From positions 1 to 64,000 of the forward strand of contig NZ_BJEA01000007.1 of NCBI RefSeq assembly GCF_005405425.1: a stretch of DNA of 64,000 bases, read 5' to 3'. The DNA comes from Lactiplantibacillus modestisalitolerans. Lineage in GTDB: Bacteria > Bacillota > Bacilli > Lactobacillales > Lactobacillaceae. The stretch's first letter is position 1; every line of letters begins with the position of its first letter. A program made the position numbers and the translations under genes. The notes below the pieces were generated by a model. That model made no database searches. It was not told the origin of the DNA and saw only the letters and a program-made list of their open reading frames with translations. Below are positions 1 through 7,159 of this stretch, piece by piece.

Positions 1-128
1 ACGCGGTTTTTGCGTTGTGCCGATGGCGTAGCTAACCGCAGGACCATGCTAGCCCGAGCACGTTTCGACTATATTGCAGATAAGCGCCTGGGTTTGGCGA
101 TGGCGCCTTAGCCAAGCAAGCGCAGGCA
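1..128 (-). repeat. CGAAACGTG-module repeat, copy 1 (cut by window edge)
   Basis: Read on the minus strand this stretch holds two modules of the interspersed repeat also seen at 11845-12265 and 15535-15852. The module opening CGAAACGTGCTCGG lies near positions 61-70 and runs on into TCCTGCGGTTAGCTACG. It is preceded by the second module type, which contains GGCGCCATCGCC. The left end lies outside the window. No coding is seen from 1 to 313 apart from a terminator at 173-210. Confidence 0.7.
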
Positions 129-172
129 CCCCCCTAGTTTAGCGTGCATTTCCACCATTCATCAAAGCCACC

Positions 173-210
173 AAAAAGGACCCGCTTCCAAACCGGAGCA
201 GGTCCTTTTT
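173..210. terminator. Bidirectional intrinsic terminator
   Basis: AAAAAGGACC and GGTCCTTTTT pair around an 18-nt centre that contains a smaller TCC/GGA helix. A runs on one side and T runs on the other allow termination in both directions. It lies about 100 bp beyond the stop of the minus-strand Mor-like gene. Confidence 0.75.
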
Positions 211-313
211 GATGGCTCGCCTGAATCAGACCAGTAAATATCCGTTAGGTCAGCCACTGATAGCATGACTCACACCACGGAACCGTGGTCTTCTCAGGTT
301 CACCGCTTAGCAC

Positions 314-571
314 TTAGTTTTCCCGCAACGTCTTCACCACCCACCGCTGCGAATAGCCGTACTGGCGGGCTAATTGACGGGTGTTTTGCCCGTCATAGCG
401 CTCGCGGACGCGTTTGGCTGCCCGGGTGCGTTCGTACAAGTGGGTCGGAATCGTCAGTTGCATCCCCCGATAGTTTTCAAATAATGTCAGCATCGCATCC
501 GTCCCAATCAGCTCACTGAGATCCGCATAAAATGGATTGAGCGCTGCTTCGTCGACCGTTGGTTTTATCAT
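314..571 (-). CDS. Mor-like DNA-binding protein
   Basis: Small basic protein (85 aa from the chosen ATG) with a C-terminal helix-turn-helix: NTRQLARQYGYSQRWVVKTL. This matches the C-terminal half of Mor/MuC-type transcription activators, whose stand-alone small versions are common in lactobacilli. A longer start at 586 is possible, but only the ATG at 571 has a purine-rich stretch (GGGGA) at usable distance. A clear paralogue is cut by the right edge of the window (63832-64000); both share a GMQLT(I/L)P segment and the GYSQRW helix. The target is unknown. It is divergent from the WYL regulator at 756. Confidence 0.7.
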   Translation of the reverse strand: MIKPTVDEAALNPFYADLSELIGTDAMLTLFENYRGMQLTIPTHLYERTRAAKRVRERYDGQNTRQLARQYGYSQRWVVKTLREN

Positions 572-716
572 GATTAAAGTCCCCATTTCTGCAGGGGGCG
601 GTTGTGACCCCTTGCTTTATTGTTGGCTTTAGCTTACCCTCGAAGGTAGACGTATCTTGTCTAGTTAGTTCTTTTACTTGTAAAAAGTTCGCCCGAACCG
701 CAACCGGTTTAACCGG

Positions 717-735
717 CACTTGTGCTAGACAAGTG
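717..735. promoter_or_regulatory. Palindrome upstream of WYL regulator (candidate operator)
   Basis: CACTTGT-gctag-ACAAGTG is a perfect 7-bp inverted repeat ending about 20 bp before the WYL start codon. A related half-site, CTTGTCTAG, occurs at 656-664 in the same divergent intergenic region, and a CCGGTTTAACCGG palindrome abuts it at 704-716. The placement suits autoregulation or control of the divergent Mor-like gene. Which protein binds is inference. Confidence 0.45.
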
Positions 736-755
736 TCATCCTTGGAGGGATTCCC

Positions 756-1700
756 ATGAACGCCGCTTACCGACAACTTTACCTTTTTCAACAACTCTTA
801 TCCGATCACCTACTCGTCAAGCAACAGCTGGCTGACCAGTTTGGTGTCGATCCGCGCGCCATCCAGCGCGATTTTCATCAATTAAAAACGTTCATTGCCG
901 ATCAACACCTGCCCTACCAGTTACGCTACCGGCGTAAACTTGGCGGCTACCAACTGGTGGCGCACGCCGACAGCATTTCTAAGCCGCTAATCTTAACGAT
1001 CGTCAAGATTTTACTGGCGAGTCGGGCACTCACGCAAGCGGAGATGGCGACCACGATTAACGGGCTGTTGCGGTTGGTGCCACAACGCGACCAGCGCGAC
1101 ATTCAGCCGATTATTAGTAACGAGCGCCTCTACTACCAACCAGTTCACCACGGTCAGCCGCTACTCCAACGAATTTGGGAACTGAGCCAGCTCATTCCGC
1201 GGCAAATGGCGATTACCATCAACTACCATAATCGCCACCACGTCGTTGAGGACCGCACGATTCTCCCCCAAGCGGTTATTTTTTCAGAGTATTACTTCTA
1301 CTTAGTGGCCTACACGCCGCGCTATCAGGCGGTGCGCTACTATCGCATCGACCGCATCAGCGACTACCACCGTTCCCCGGAAAAAATTACCCGGAACCGC
1401 GCCCAACGCGTCGAAGAAGGCCACCTGCGCCACTATTTGCAATACATGCAACCGGGCGACCAGGTGGCCTTACAGTTTGAATTCTTTGGGATTATTGAAG
1501 CGGCCTTGGACCGCTTTCCAACGGCCAAGGTGTTAAAACGCTACCCCGACGGTCACGTGCTGATTGAAGCTGAAACCATCGATACCGGCGCTCAAATGTG
1601 GCTTTTAAGTCAAGGACCGCTCGTGAAAGTCGTTGCGCCCGCCAGCTTAGTGGCTAAAATCCAAGCGAGCCTGCGGGCTAGTCTCGACCGCTATCACTAA
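756..1700 (+). CDS. WYL-domain transcriptional regulator
   Basis: A 314-aa protein with an N-terminal winged helix of the HTH_11/DeoR type (residues about 1-60, including KQQLADQFGVDPRAIQRDF) and a central WYL domain (about 140-215, with EYYFYLVAYTPRYQAVRYYRI). The C-terminal WCX-like segment spans about 225-314. WYL domains are thought to sense small ligands or nucleic acids; the ligand here is unknown. An SD (TTGGAGGG) sits before the ATG. The 3' end overlaps the end of the convergent permease gene by 23 bp, so read-through would give antisense RNA. The preceding palindrome at 717-735 may be its operator. Confidence 0.85.
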   Translation: MNAAYRQLYLFQQLLSDHLLVKQQLADQFGVDPRAIQRDFHQLKTFIADQHLPYQLRYRRKLGGYQLVAHADSISKPLILTIVKILLASRALTQAEMATTINGLLRLVPQRDQRDIQPIISNERLYYQPVHHGQPLLQRIWELSQLIPRQMAITINYHNRHHVVEDRTILPQAVIFSEYYFYLVAYTPRYQAVRYYRIDRISDYHRSPEKITRNRAQRVEEGHLRHYLQYMQPGDQVALQFEFFGIIEAALDRFPTAKVLKRYPDGHVLIEAETIDTGAQMWLLSQGPLVKVVAPASLVAKIQASLRASLDRYH

Positions 1701-3150
1701 CGGCACTTGCGGTTGCGGGCACTTTTACCCGTTGATGTCGGAGATACCATCCCTGGCCCCCAGCATACAACAGGGCCGTCAGCCCCATCGTTAGCGGGGT
1801 CGCGCCAACCGTGTCGGCCACTAGCGGCCACTGTTTGAGGGCCAGGTAACTGGCCACCCCGAGCCCCCACGTACCGACGGCGATCCAGTTGATGCCGTGC
1901 TGGTACCAATACCGGCCCCCGACCTGATTGAACGCGGCGAGTTGGTAGTGGCGCCGATTTAGCCAGAAATAATCAACGAGAAAAATAGCAATTTCCGGGC
2001 CCAGTAGCATGCCAATCATGTCGAGGAAGCCTTCAAAAACGGTCAAAAAGCTGGCAAAGTACAATGGTAAGAACGTGACGACCGTGGCCACCAACGTTAC
2101 GAGCCAGAGGCTGACCCGTAATGAACAGCGGTGCCACAAGTTAGTGAGCGCCGCACCGGCCGACATCAAGTTCACGGCGTTGGCGGTGGTACTCGTCAAA
2201 ACAATCACGAGTAACGCCAGCACCCCGAGGCCGAGCTTCGCCGCAATCGTGCTGGGATCCGAGTTATTCGGATCAAACTGATTCAGCGTCACCGCCGTTC
2301 CAATCGTGGCTACCAGTCCAATGAGCGCAAACCAGAATAGGCCGACGTTGGCCCCTAAAAAGGAGGCGGTGGTAGCCGCCGATTTTTTGGCCGTAAAGCG
2401 GCTAAAGTCCGCCGCGGCCGTCACCCAGGCCAGGTTAAATGCCGCTAACGTATCGGCCGCCATCCCGGATGACATTTTAAGTTGAGTCGGCGGTTGCCAG
2501 GCCAGCAGCGCCTGCCACGATACTAACCGGAAAACGGCAATACTTTCCCAAATCACGAAAATAATCACCAAGCCAATCCCCAGCCGCTCAATCCAGCGAA
2601 TCGAGCGTTCACCGAGGGAAATGCTGACGAGGTGCAGCACGCTCATAATTAAGATTCCCAATACCAAACCACGCTGGCCGCCGGGTTGCCCGTAACGTGG
2701 CCAACCTAACAGGCCACTTAACAGGTAACTGATCGACGTTGCCGCAATGAAGGTGTTAACGGCCGCCCAACCGATAAATTGAATCAAGTTGATCAGCGAT
2801 GGTAGCCGGCTGCCCCGAACGCCGAACGACGCCCGCGTCAACACCATCGCTGGTAACCCGGTCCGGTAACCCATGTAACTGGCTAACGCCAAAAGCACGT
2901 AGGCGCAAACCCCAACAATTAGGAGCGTCTTAGAGGCGGTCAACAGCCCACAGGCCGCGATGACGCCGCCGATGTACCAAGTCCCGTTATTCGCGTTAGC
3001 CCCCACCCAGGTCGCAAATAAATCCCAGTTCGTCATGTGTCGCCGCTCCCGCGGAATTGGTCGCAAGTGCGCGGGTAGCTGGGCCGTACCGGTCGATTCT
3101 GCGTCCCCACTCGTTTTGACGGCTCGCGTTTGTGCCGTTTTATCCATCAT
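1678..3150 (-). CDS. NCS1-family nucleobase/cytosine permease
   Basis: About 490 aa and roughly 12 hydrophobic segments. The hydrophilic N-terminus is followed by NWDLFATWVGANANNGTWYIGG, and later by AFNLAWVTAAADFSRF, both typical of CodB-type purine/cytosine:cation symporters. NCS1 carriers import cytosine, purines, allantoin, hydantoin or thiamine precursors; the substrate cannot be read from sequence. I start at ATG 3150 because the in-frame GTG at 3159 overlaps the AAAGG Shine-Dalgarno. A sigma-A promoter (3262-3290) and an intrinsic terminator (3183-3217) in the leader point to attenuation. No cytosine deaminase or other catabolic gene is adjacent. Confidence 0.88.
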   Translation of the reverse strand: MMDKTAQTRAVKTSGDAESTGTAQLPAHLRPIPRERRHMTNWDLFATWVGANANNGTWYIGGVIAACGLLTASKTLLIVGVCAYVLLALASYMGYRTGLPAMVLTRASFGVRGSRLPSLINLIQFIGWAAVNTFIAATSISYLLSGLLGWPRYGQPGGQRGLVLGILIMSVLHLVSISLGERSIRWIERLGIGLVIIFVIWESIAVFRLVSWQALLAWQPPTQLKMSSGMAADTLAAFNLAWVTAAADFSRFTAKKSAATTASFLGANVGLFWFALIGLVATIGTAVTLNQFDPNNSDPSTIAAKLGLGVLALLVIVLTSTTANAVNLMSAGAALTNLWHRCSLRVSLWLVTLVATVVTFLPLYFASFLTVFEGFLDMIGMLLGPEIAIFLVDYFWLNRRHYQLAAFNQVGGRYWYQHGINWIAVGTWGLGVASYLALKQWPLVADTVGATPLTMGLTALLYAGGQGWYLRHQRVKVPATASAVSDSGRD

Positions 3151-3182
3151 CCGTACCACCCTTTCAAGCCCACCACCGCATG

Positions 3183-3217
3183 AAAAAAGCGGCGGATTTC
3201 AACAAAGAGACCGCCGC
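3183..3217 (-). terminator. Leader terminator upstream of NCS1 permease (attenuator candidate)
   Basis: On the minus strand GCGGCGG and CCGCCGC form a 7-bp GC helix followed by six T. It lies between the promoter (start about 3255) and the permease start (3150), so it would end transcription before the gene. The base of the helix overlaps TGCG, which can instead pair with CGCA 12 nt upstream: a possible, if short, antiterminator. No known riboswitch or T-box consensus was recognised in the roughly 60 nt before it. Confidence 0.6.
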
Positions 3218-3261
3218 ATTAATCAGTGCGTAAGTGCGCATTAATTTAATTATTAAAAGGT

Positions 3262-3290
3262 ATTCTACGGAGATTTTGAGTAGTCGTCAA
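3262..3290 (-). promoter_or_regulatory. Sigma-A promoter of NCS1 permease
   Basis: Minus strand TTGACG (3285-3290), 17-bp spacer, TAGAAT (3262-3267). Expected transcript start near 3255 gives a leader of about 105 nt containing the terminator at 3183-3217. Confidence 0.65.
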
Positions 3291-3350
3291 CTACGCGGTG
3301 AACTTGTAATCGGTTCACTTAGTGTTCCAATCGGCTTTATAATATTTTCG

Positions 3351-3800
3351 TTAACCAACCGGACGCTGACGGTAACTCATGCGGGCCACTACCCGCTTCG
3401 CAACGCGCTTAAATAACATCACGCTGAAATAGGCCACGATCACCAGCCACGGGAAAATCCGGGCCGTCGCCACCCAAAACATCAACTGAACCTGTCCCGA
3501 TAACAATTGCGCCGCCGTTGCCATAATCGCGGTTAAAATAATGGTAAATAAAATATCCTGAAACAAGGCCGACGAACGAACGGTGAATAAGTGATTCACC
3601 CAGCGACAAAAACGCGGAATTGGTAAGCAGGTTGTGGAAAACAACGCCACTAACCCGGTGGTCACAATCAAAAAGACCGTACTGTGGAAAACTAATGGTG
3701 CCCCCAATAGTACGGGTGTGACGATACTCATGACGGTCGCCATTCCGAACGCCACGATGGTCTTCGCCACCCAAAATGAAACTGATTTAAATTCAGCCAT
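3351..3800 (-). CDS. DUF2798-like four-helix membrane protein
   Basis: 149 aa from the ATG at 3800. Three consecutive ATGs follow GGAGG; the third has the best spacing (8 nt). Four hydrophobic segments lie in two similar halves, each with a helix pair, and a basic C-terminus (KRVAKRVVARMSYRQR). This layout resembles DUF2798 membrane proteins of Gram-positive bacteria. Function is unknown. A perfect 25-bp palindrome (3974-3998) in its upstream region suggests tight repression. Confidence 0.6.
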   Translation of the reverse strand: MAEFKSVSFWVAKTIVAFGMATVMSIVTPVLLGAPLVFHSTVFLIVTTGLVALFSTTCLPIPRFCRWVNHLFTVRSSALFQDILFTIILTAIMATAAQLLSGQVQLMFWVATARIFPWLVIVAYFSVMLFKRVAKRVVARMSYRQRPVG

Positions 3801-3973
3801 CATCATTTCCTCCAAAGTCATCATAATTAAGTGCTGGCGCGCGCCGCTAGCACTTGCTCATTAATAAACGATAAGTTGGTCACTAAAAAGCCGGCCCCCA
3901 CCAGCTTTTTAGACGCCAATTACCCGTGTTAGCATGCTAACTAACTTTGTCTTCGACACTTTAACTTTATAAT

Positions 3974-3998
3974 AACTAGGTTAATTGTCAACCTAGTT
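3974..3998. promoter_or_regulatory. Perfect palindrome upstream of DUF2798 gene (candidate operator)
   Basis: AACTAGGTT-aattgtc-AACCTAGTT is a 9-bp perfect inverted repeat with a 7-bp centre; the minus strand of the centre supplies TTGACA, a -35-like hexamer. The size and symmetry fit a TetR-family dimer site. No such regulator is encoded next to it, so the cognate protein is unknown. The rest of 3801-4053 holds nothing else recognisable. Confidence 0.5.
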
Positions 3999-4053
3999 TG
4001 AAGGTTAATTCACAATCCTTAGTTAATTCTAATTAATCAAAACTTGCCGGCCG

Positions 4054-4089
4054 TAAAAAAAAACGCCGTTCATTCCGAACGACGTTTTT
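4054..4089 (-). terminator. Intrinsic terminator of stand-alone EIIA gene
   Basis: AAACG(C)CGTTC and GAACG(A)CGTTT form a hairpin with A and T runs on either side, about 25 bp beyond the EIIA stop codon; probably bidirectional. Confidence 0.75.
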
Positions 4090-4113
4090 CATTAATTCAT
4101 CCTTTATAAATGT

Positions 4114-4527
4114 TTACCGGGCCGTGACCGTCGCCACTTCTTGGTCATGACTAACTTGTCCACTGGTGGATAAGTCAATCTTTTTAGCGTGGGTTGCCGC
4201 GTTATCCACAGCCACCTTTACCCGGGTCTTTTCAATTTCGGGTTGGTCCACAAAGGCCAGTGGCGTTTCGGGCGTCACTTCATCGCCTTCGTGTACGTAG
4301 AATGCGGGTTCCGCATCCGTTTCGCCTAAATGTAACGTAATCTGCAGTTTACCACTCGTCAAGTGAATGGCACGTTGCTCCGGTGCCAACGCACTAATCT
4401 TGCCGCTCACCGGACTGTAAACGTGGTGGCGTTCCGGTACAATCGTGAAACCCGTGTCGTGTTCAGCCAATTGCCCATCTACTGGTGCGTATAACTTAAC
4501 CTTTTTACCAAATGAAAATAGTCCCAT
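4114..4527 (-). CDS. Stand-alone PTS EIIA(Glc)-like protein lacking one catalytic histidine
   Basis: 137 aa from ATG 4527 (SD GGAGG, spacing 8; an upstream TTG at 4533 is too close). It shows the EIIA(Glc) beta-sandwich landmarks: KLYAPVDGQL, VYSPVSGKISAL, and LHLGETDA around the phosphorylatable His (about H66). The second conserved histidine, in the HAIGL motif needed for phosphotransfer from HPr, is Arg (RAIHL, about R52). The EIIA domain of the permease at 57100 keeps both. The protein may therefore be poorly phosphorylated and act as a regulator or binding protein. It is monocistronic, with no EIIBC neighbour. Confidence 0.75.
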   Translation of the reverse strand: MGLFSFGKKVKLYAPVDGQLAEHDTGFTIVPERHHVYSPVSGKISALAPEQRAIHLTSGKLQITLHLGETDAEPAFYVHEGDEVTPETPLAFVDQPEIEKTRVKVAVDNAATHAKKIDLSTSGQVSHDQEVATVTAR

Positions 4528-4574
4528 GATCAAAACCTCCTATAATTGTCCGTTAGCGCTAGCAGTAACGACCT

Positions 4575-4595
4575 TTCAACGTTGTTCACGTTGAA
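4575..4595. promoter_or_regulatory. Inverted repeat in EIIA leader region
   Basis: TTCAACG-ttgttca-CGTTGAA lies about 50 bp upstream of the EIIA start. It could be an operator or an mRNA hairpin. The region from 4600 to 4730 has no other clear signal; a TTGACC about 80 bp further upstream could be a -35 but lacks a convincing -10. Confidence 0.3.
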
Positions 4596-4730
4596 CTTCC
4601 TTAACTGACTTCATGGTAACGGCTCGAACGGGTTTCAGGTCAAGGGGAAAGTTCAAAAAAGTTTAAATAATTTAAAACGGTCATCAATGGCGTTGGTTTG
4701 TATGAATTAAGACGCCGCACTAATTAATGC

Positions 4731-5111
4731 GGGTCTATGATATTTGGCGTTGATTTGCTATGAAGGCTGCCAATTGAATTTTCAATCAATTCGTTGTGAC
4801 TAGCAAAATAGCAAGCAAGATTAAGTTAAGTTTAGTAACCATTTTGCGGAATCAGCTTCATTAATTTAGCCTTATTAAAGCATCCCGTGAATCTCAGTAT
4901 AAAAGTCAGTCTAGCCAGTAGCGGGTGTAACCATGGCTCAACTGCGAAATTATTCTTAGTCGGAAGTGGGTTGCTTCCGACTTAGAATAAGGCTCGAATT
5001 TGAGATTGCTCAGTGATTTGCTGAGTGAGCTCAAATCGATGCCCGCAGTGTTCCAGCCACCCGGTTACACCCGCTGCTGGCGGCAACCTCAACACCAATT
5101 GGTATAGAGCC
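4731..5111 (+). mobile_element. MITE-like element A with ISL3-like ends and structured core
   Basis: Terminal inverted repeats are imperfect: the left end opens GGGTCTATGATATTTGG and the complement of the right end opens GGCTCTATACCAATTGG; both then read YGTTGA. Flanks ATTAATGC (4723-4730) and ATTAATAT (5112-5119) match at 6 of 8 positions, as a decayed 8-bp target duplication would. There is no transposase. Homology to element B (31647-32106) runs through both the left part (GAAGGCTNCCAATT) and the structured core at 4914-5081. The GGCTCT ends recall ISL3-family insertion sequences, from memory, so a transposase in trans is inferred. Confidence 0.7.
4914..5081 (+). ncRNA. Structured element core, copy A (candidate RNA)
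   Basis: 168 nt that fold into a closed branched structure. P1: 4914-4932 with 5063-5081 (19 bp, one G-U). P2: TGGCT 4934-4938 with AGCCA 5055-5059, and ACTGCG 4941-4946 with CGCAGT 5044-5049. P3: hairpin 4950-4966/4974-4990 (17 bp, one mismatch). P4: ATTTGAG 4998-5004 with CTCAAAT 5030-5036, capped by CTCAG/CTGAG. Copies B and C keep every helix while changing P1, P2 and the P4 tip. I see no promoter of its own and do not recognise the family. Confidence 0.6.
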
Positions 5112-5151
5112 ATTAATATTGCTATACCGTCATCCTCCAGGTATCCAAACT

Positions 5152-5182
5152 AAAAAAACACCCCGTCTGCAGACGGAGTGTT
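5152..5182 (-). terminator. Terminator of beta-glucoside PTS operon
   Basis: Minus strand AACACTCCGTCTG pairs with CAGACGGGGTGTT, followed by a run of seven T. It lies 157 bp beyond the IIB stop codon. The sequence between (5183-5338) holds no further gene. Confidence 0.75.
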
Positions 5183-5338
5183 AAAACCAACTATCTAGGG
5201 TTAGTCAGTGTTTAGTTTGGTCATCCAGATGATCGTATTAACGATGCTAAAGTTAACCGCGCGTCGCGTCCGAGCGATTCATCGTCTAATCACCTGCCCT
5301 GACCAAATATGATCAGTTATTTAAAGCTTGTAATGAAT

Positions 5339-5665
5339 TTATTTATCGTTAAGCAACGCTCTGGCTGCTTGTAAAACCTTTTCGCCGTTCATCATGCCGT
5401 AATCCGACATGTTAATGATGTCCATCGGAATCCCAACTTTGTCGGTCTTCTTTTTAACGTCATTGGCCATGTAACGCACCTGGGGTCCGAGCATCAAAAC
5501 GTCCGGATGCGGGTCCGCCGCGAGTTGATGGTCGATATCCGCTGAAGACGTGGCAAAGATTTTATAATCTAAACCGTCCGCTTCAGCAGCCTTTTGCATT
5601 TTTGACACGAGTAATGACGTGGACATCCCTGCTGAACAAGCCAGCATAATAATTTTTTCAGCCAT
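5339..5665 (-). CDS. PTS EIIB, lactose/cellobiose family
   Basis: 108 aa from ATG 5665; SD GGAGG is 9 nt away, and an in-frame TTG at 5671 is too close. The N-terminal P-loop-like MLACSAGMSTSLLV carries the phosphorylated Cys (about residue 10), as in CelA/ChbB. PDVLMLGPQVRYM is also family-typical. It accepts phosphate from a lactose-type EIIA and passes it to the beta-glucoside crossing EIIC. Last gene of the three-gene operon, 18 bp after IIC. No lactose/cellobiose-type EIIA is in the window; the EIIA at 4114 is of the wrong (glucose) class. Confidence 0.92.
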   Translation of the reverse strand: MAEKIIMLACSAGMSTSLLVSKMQKAAEADGLDYKIFATSSADIDHQLAADPHPDVLMLGPQVRYMANDVKKKTDKVGIPMDIINMSDYGMMNGEKVLQAARALLNDK

Positions 5666-5683
5666 AATCAATTAACCTCCTGC

Positions 5684-7159
5684 TTACATCTTGTCAGTTG
5701 CAGCGTTGCCAGCAGCGGCTTCAGCAGCAGCCTTTTCGTCTTCTTGCTTCGTTAAGATGGCATCGTACTTCTTAGCGAATGGGAAGTAGATCGCCGTTGA
5801 CATAACCAAGGTAATGGTTTGCCAAATGGCCATCTTCCAACCACCAATCAGGAAGCCGGAAATAATCGCTGGTGTCGTCCACGGCGCGGCAAACCCGTTC
5901 AGTGGTGGCACAATCCCGAAGCGAATAACCAAGTAAGTTGATAAGGCAACGATAACTGGCGTCAAGAAGAATGGAATTGCTAAGAATGGGTTCATAACAA
6001 TTGGTAACCCGAACAGGAATGGTTCGTTAATGTTGAACAATGCTGGGATAAATTCAACTTTCCCAATCGTCTTAAATTGAACCGACTTCGCAGCAAATAA
6101 GGTAAAGATAACCAACCCAATGGTAATCCCAGAACCAGTCAAGTTAATGAAGTTGTTGTAAAATTCGTTCGTAACAATGTGCGCGCCTTGTTCAACCGTC
6201 AATTTGCCGGCTTTATAAAGGTTGGCGTTGTCGAACGTGTTTGGAATTAATAACCCACTGGTGATGGCACCCATGATTAAACCACCATGGACCCCAAAGA
6301 ACCAGAAGAATGGTACTAAGAACGCGATTACGAGCGCCCCACCAAGTGAATCGGATAACCCTTGCAGTGGCGTTTGAAGAACTTTGTAAATAAATTGCAA
6401 CATGTCAGTGCTACCAAATGAAGCAAAGGCCGCGTAAATTAACATTGCGACGATTAAGATCACACCGGCTGGAATCATCGCCGTAAATTGGTTCGCAACA
6501 CTAGCTGGAACTTGTTCTGGTAACGTAATCTTCCAACCTTTGCGAATCATTGCGGAGTATGACCAACCAACTAAAATCCCAACGATGATGGCGGCGATCA
6601 TCCCTTGACCACCTAACCAGGTAATGTTAATAACCCCAGTTACTGGCGCCTGAACAAAACTTTGAAGGGCGGACGGTAACTTATCAATGTTCGCTGAAAC
6701 TTGAGAACCAGACATGACCACTTGACCAGCGGCGTTGGTGATCCCAGAACCAGCTTTGCCCATTGCGGCAACCAATGGATTGGCAATGTTCAAAGTTTGA
6801 AGTAAGAGGAAGACGGCCATTGACGTTAACCCGGCTGGGAGCGCCTCATAACCTTCATTCCGAACGTAAACGTACGCAATCCCAACGGCTGCCCAGAGTG
6901 ATAGGACCCCGAACGTCACCGTGTAAGCTTGGTTGAAGAATGCCGACCAACCGGATGCTTTCATGGCATCGGCAACCGACGCAATCGGAATGTTCGATAA
7001 GATTAAGAATACCGACCCAATAATGATAAATGGTAACGCGTAAACCATCCCATCTTGTAGGGCTTTAACCGGCTTCGTGTTAACGAACTTCATAATTGGT
7101 GGCAAAATTTTGTTGTTAATGAAATTACTAAAAGCATTTCCGCTATTGCTATTTTCCAT
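5684..7159 (-). CDS. PTS EIIC, cellobiose/beta-glucoside family
   Basis: 491 aa, slightly longer than the usual 430-450 because of an extracellular insert at about residues 135-165. About ten membrane segments; GGLIMGAITSGLL, NINEPFLFGLPIVMNP and NGFAAPWTTPAIISGFL are hallmark EIIC lactose/cellobiose motifs, with the Asn-Glu pair implicated in sugar binding. The Ala-rich acidic C-terminus is unremarkable. The start ATG overlaps the stop codon of the upstream glucosidase (TAATG), so translation is probably coupled. It imports a beta-glucoside, likely cellobiose or an aryl glucoside. Confidence 0.93.
   Translation of the reverse strand: MENSNSGNAFSNFINNKILPPIMKFVNTKPVKALQDGMVYALPFIIIGSVFLILSNIPIASVADAMKASGWSAFFNQAYTVTFGVLSLWAAVGIAYVYVRNEGYEALPAGLTSMAVFLLLQTLNIANPLVAAMGKAGSGITNAAGQVVMSGSQVSANIDKLPSALQSFVQAPVTGVINITWLGGQGMIAAIIVGILVGWSYSAMIRKGWKITLPEQVPASVANQFTAMIPAGVILIVAMLIYAAFASFGSTDMLQFIYKVLQTPLQGLSDSLGGALVIAFLVPFFWFFGVHGGLIMGAITSGLLIPNTFDNANLYKAGKLTVEQGAHIVTNEFYNNFINLTGSGITIGLVIFTLFAAKSVQFKTIGKVEFIPALFNINEPFLFGLPIVMNPFLAIPFFLTPVIVALSTYLVIRFGIVPPLNGFAAPWTTPAIISGFLIGGWKMAIWQTITLVMSTAIYFPFAKKYDAILTKQEDEKAAAEAAAGNAATDKM

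Noticed and set aside
3150-3166. T-box-like AAAGGGTGGTACGG near the NCS1 permease start
   Set aside because: It lies downstream of the leader terminator and serves as the ribosome-binding region; a T-box sequence should precede the terminator, and no specifier-loop structure is visible.
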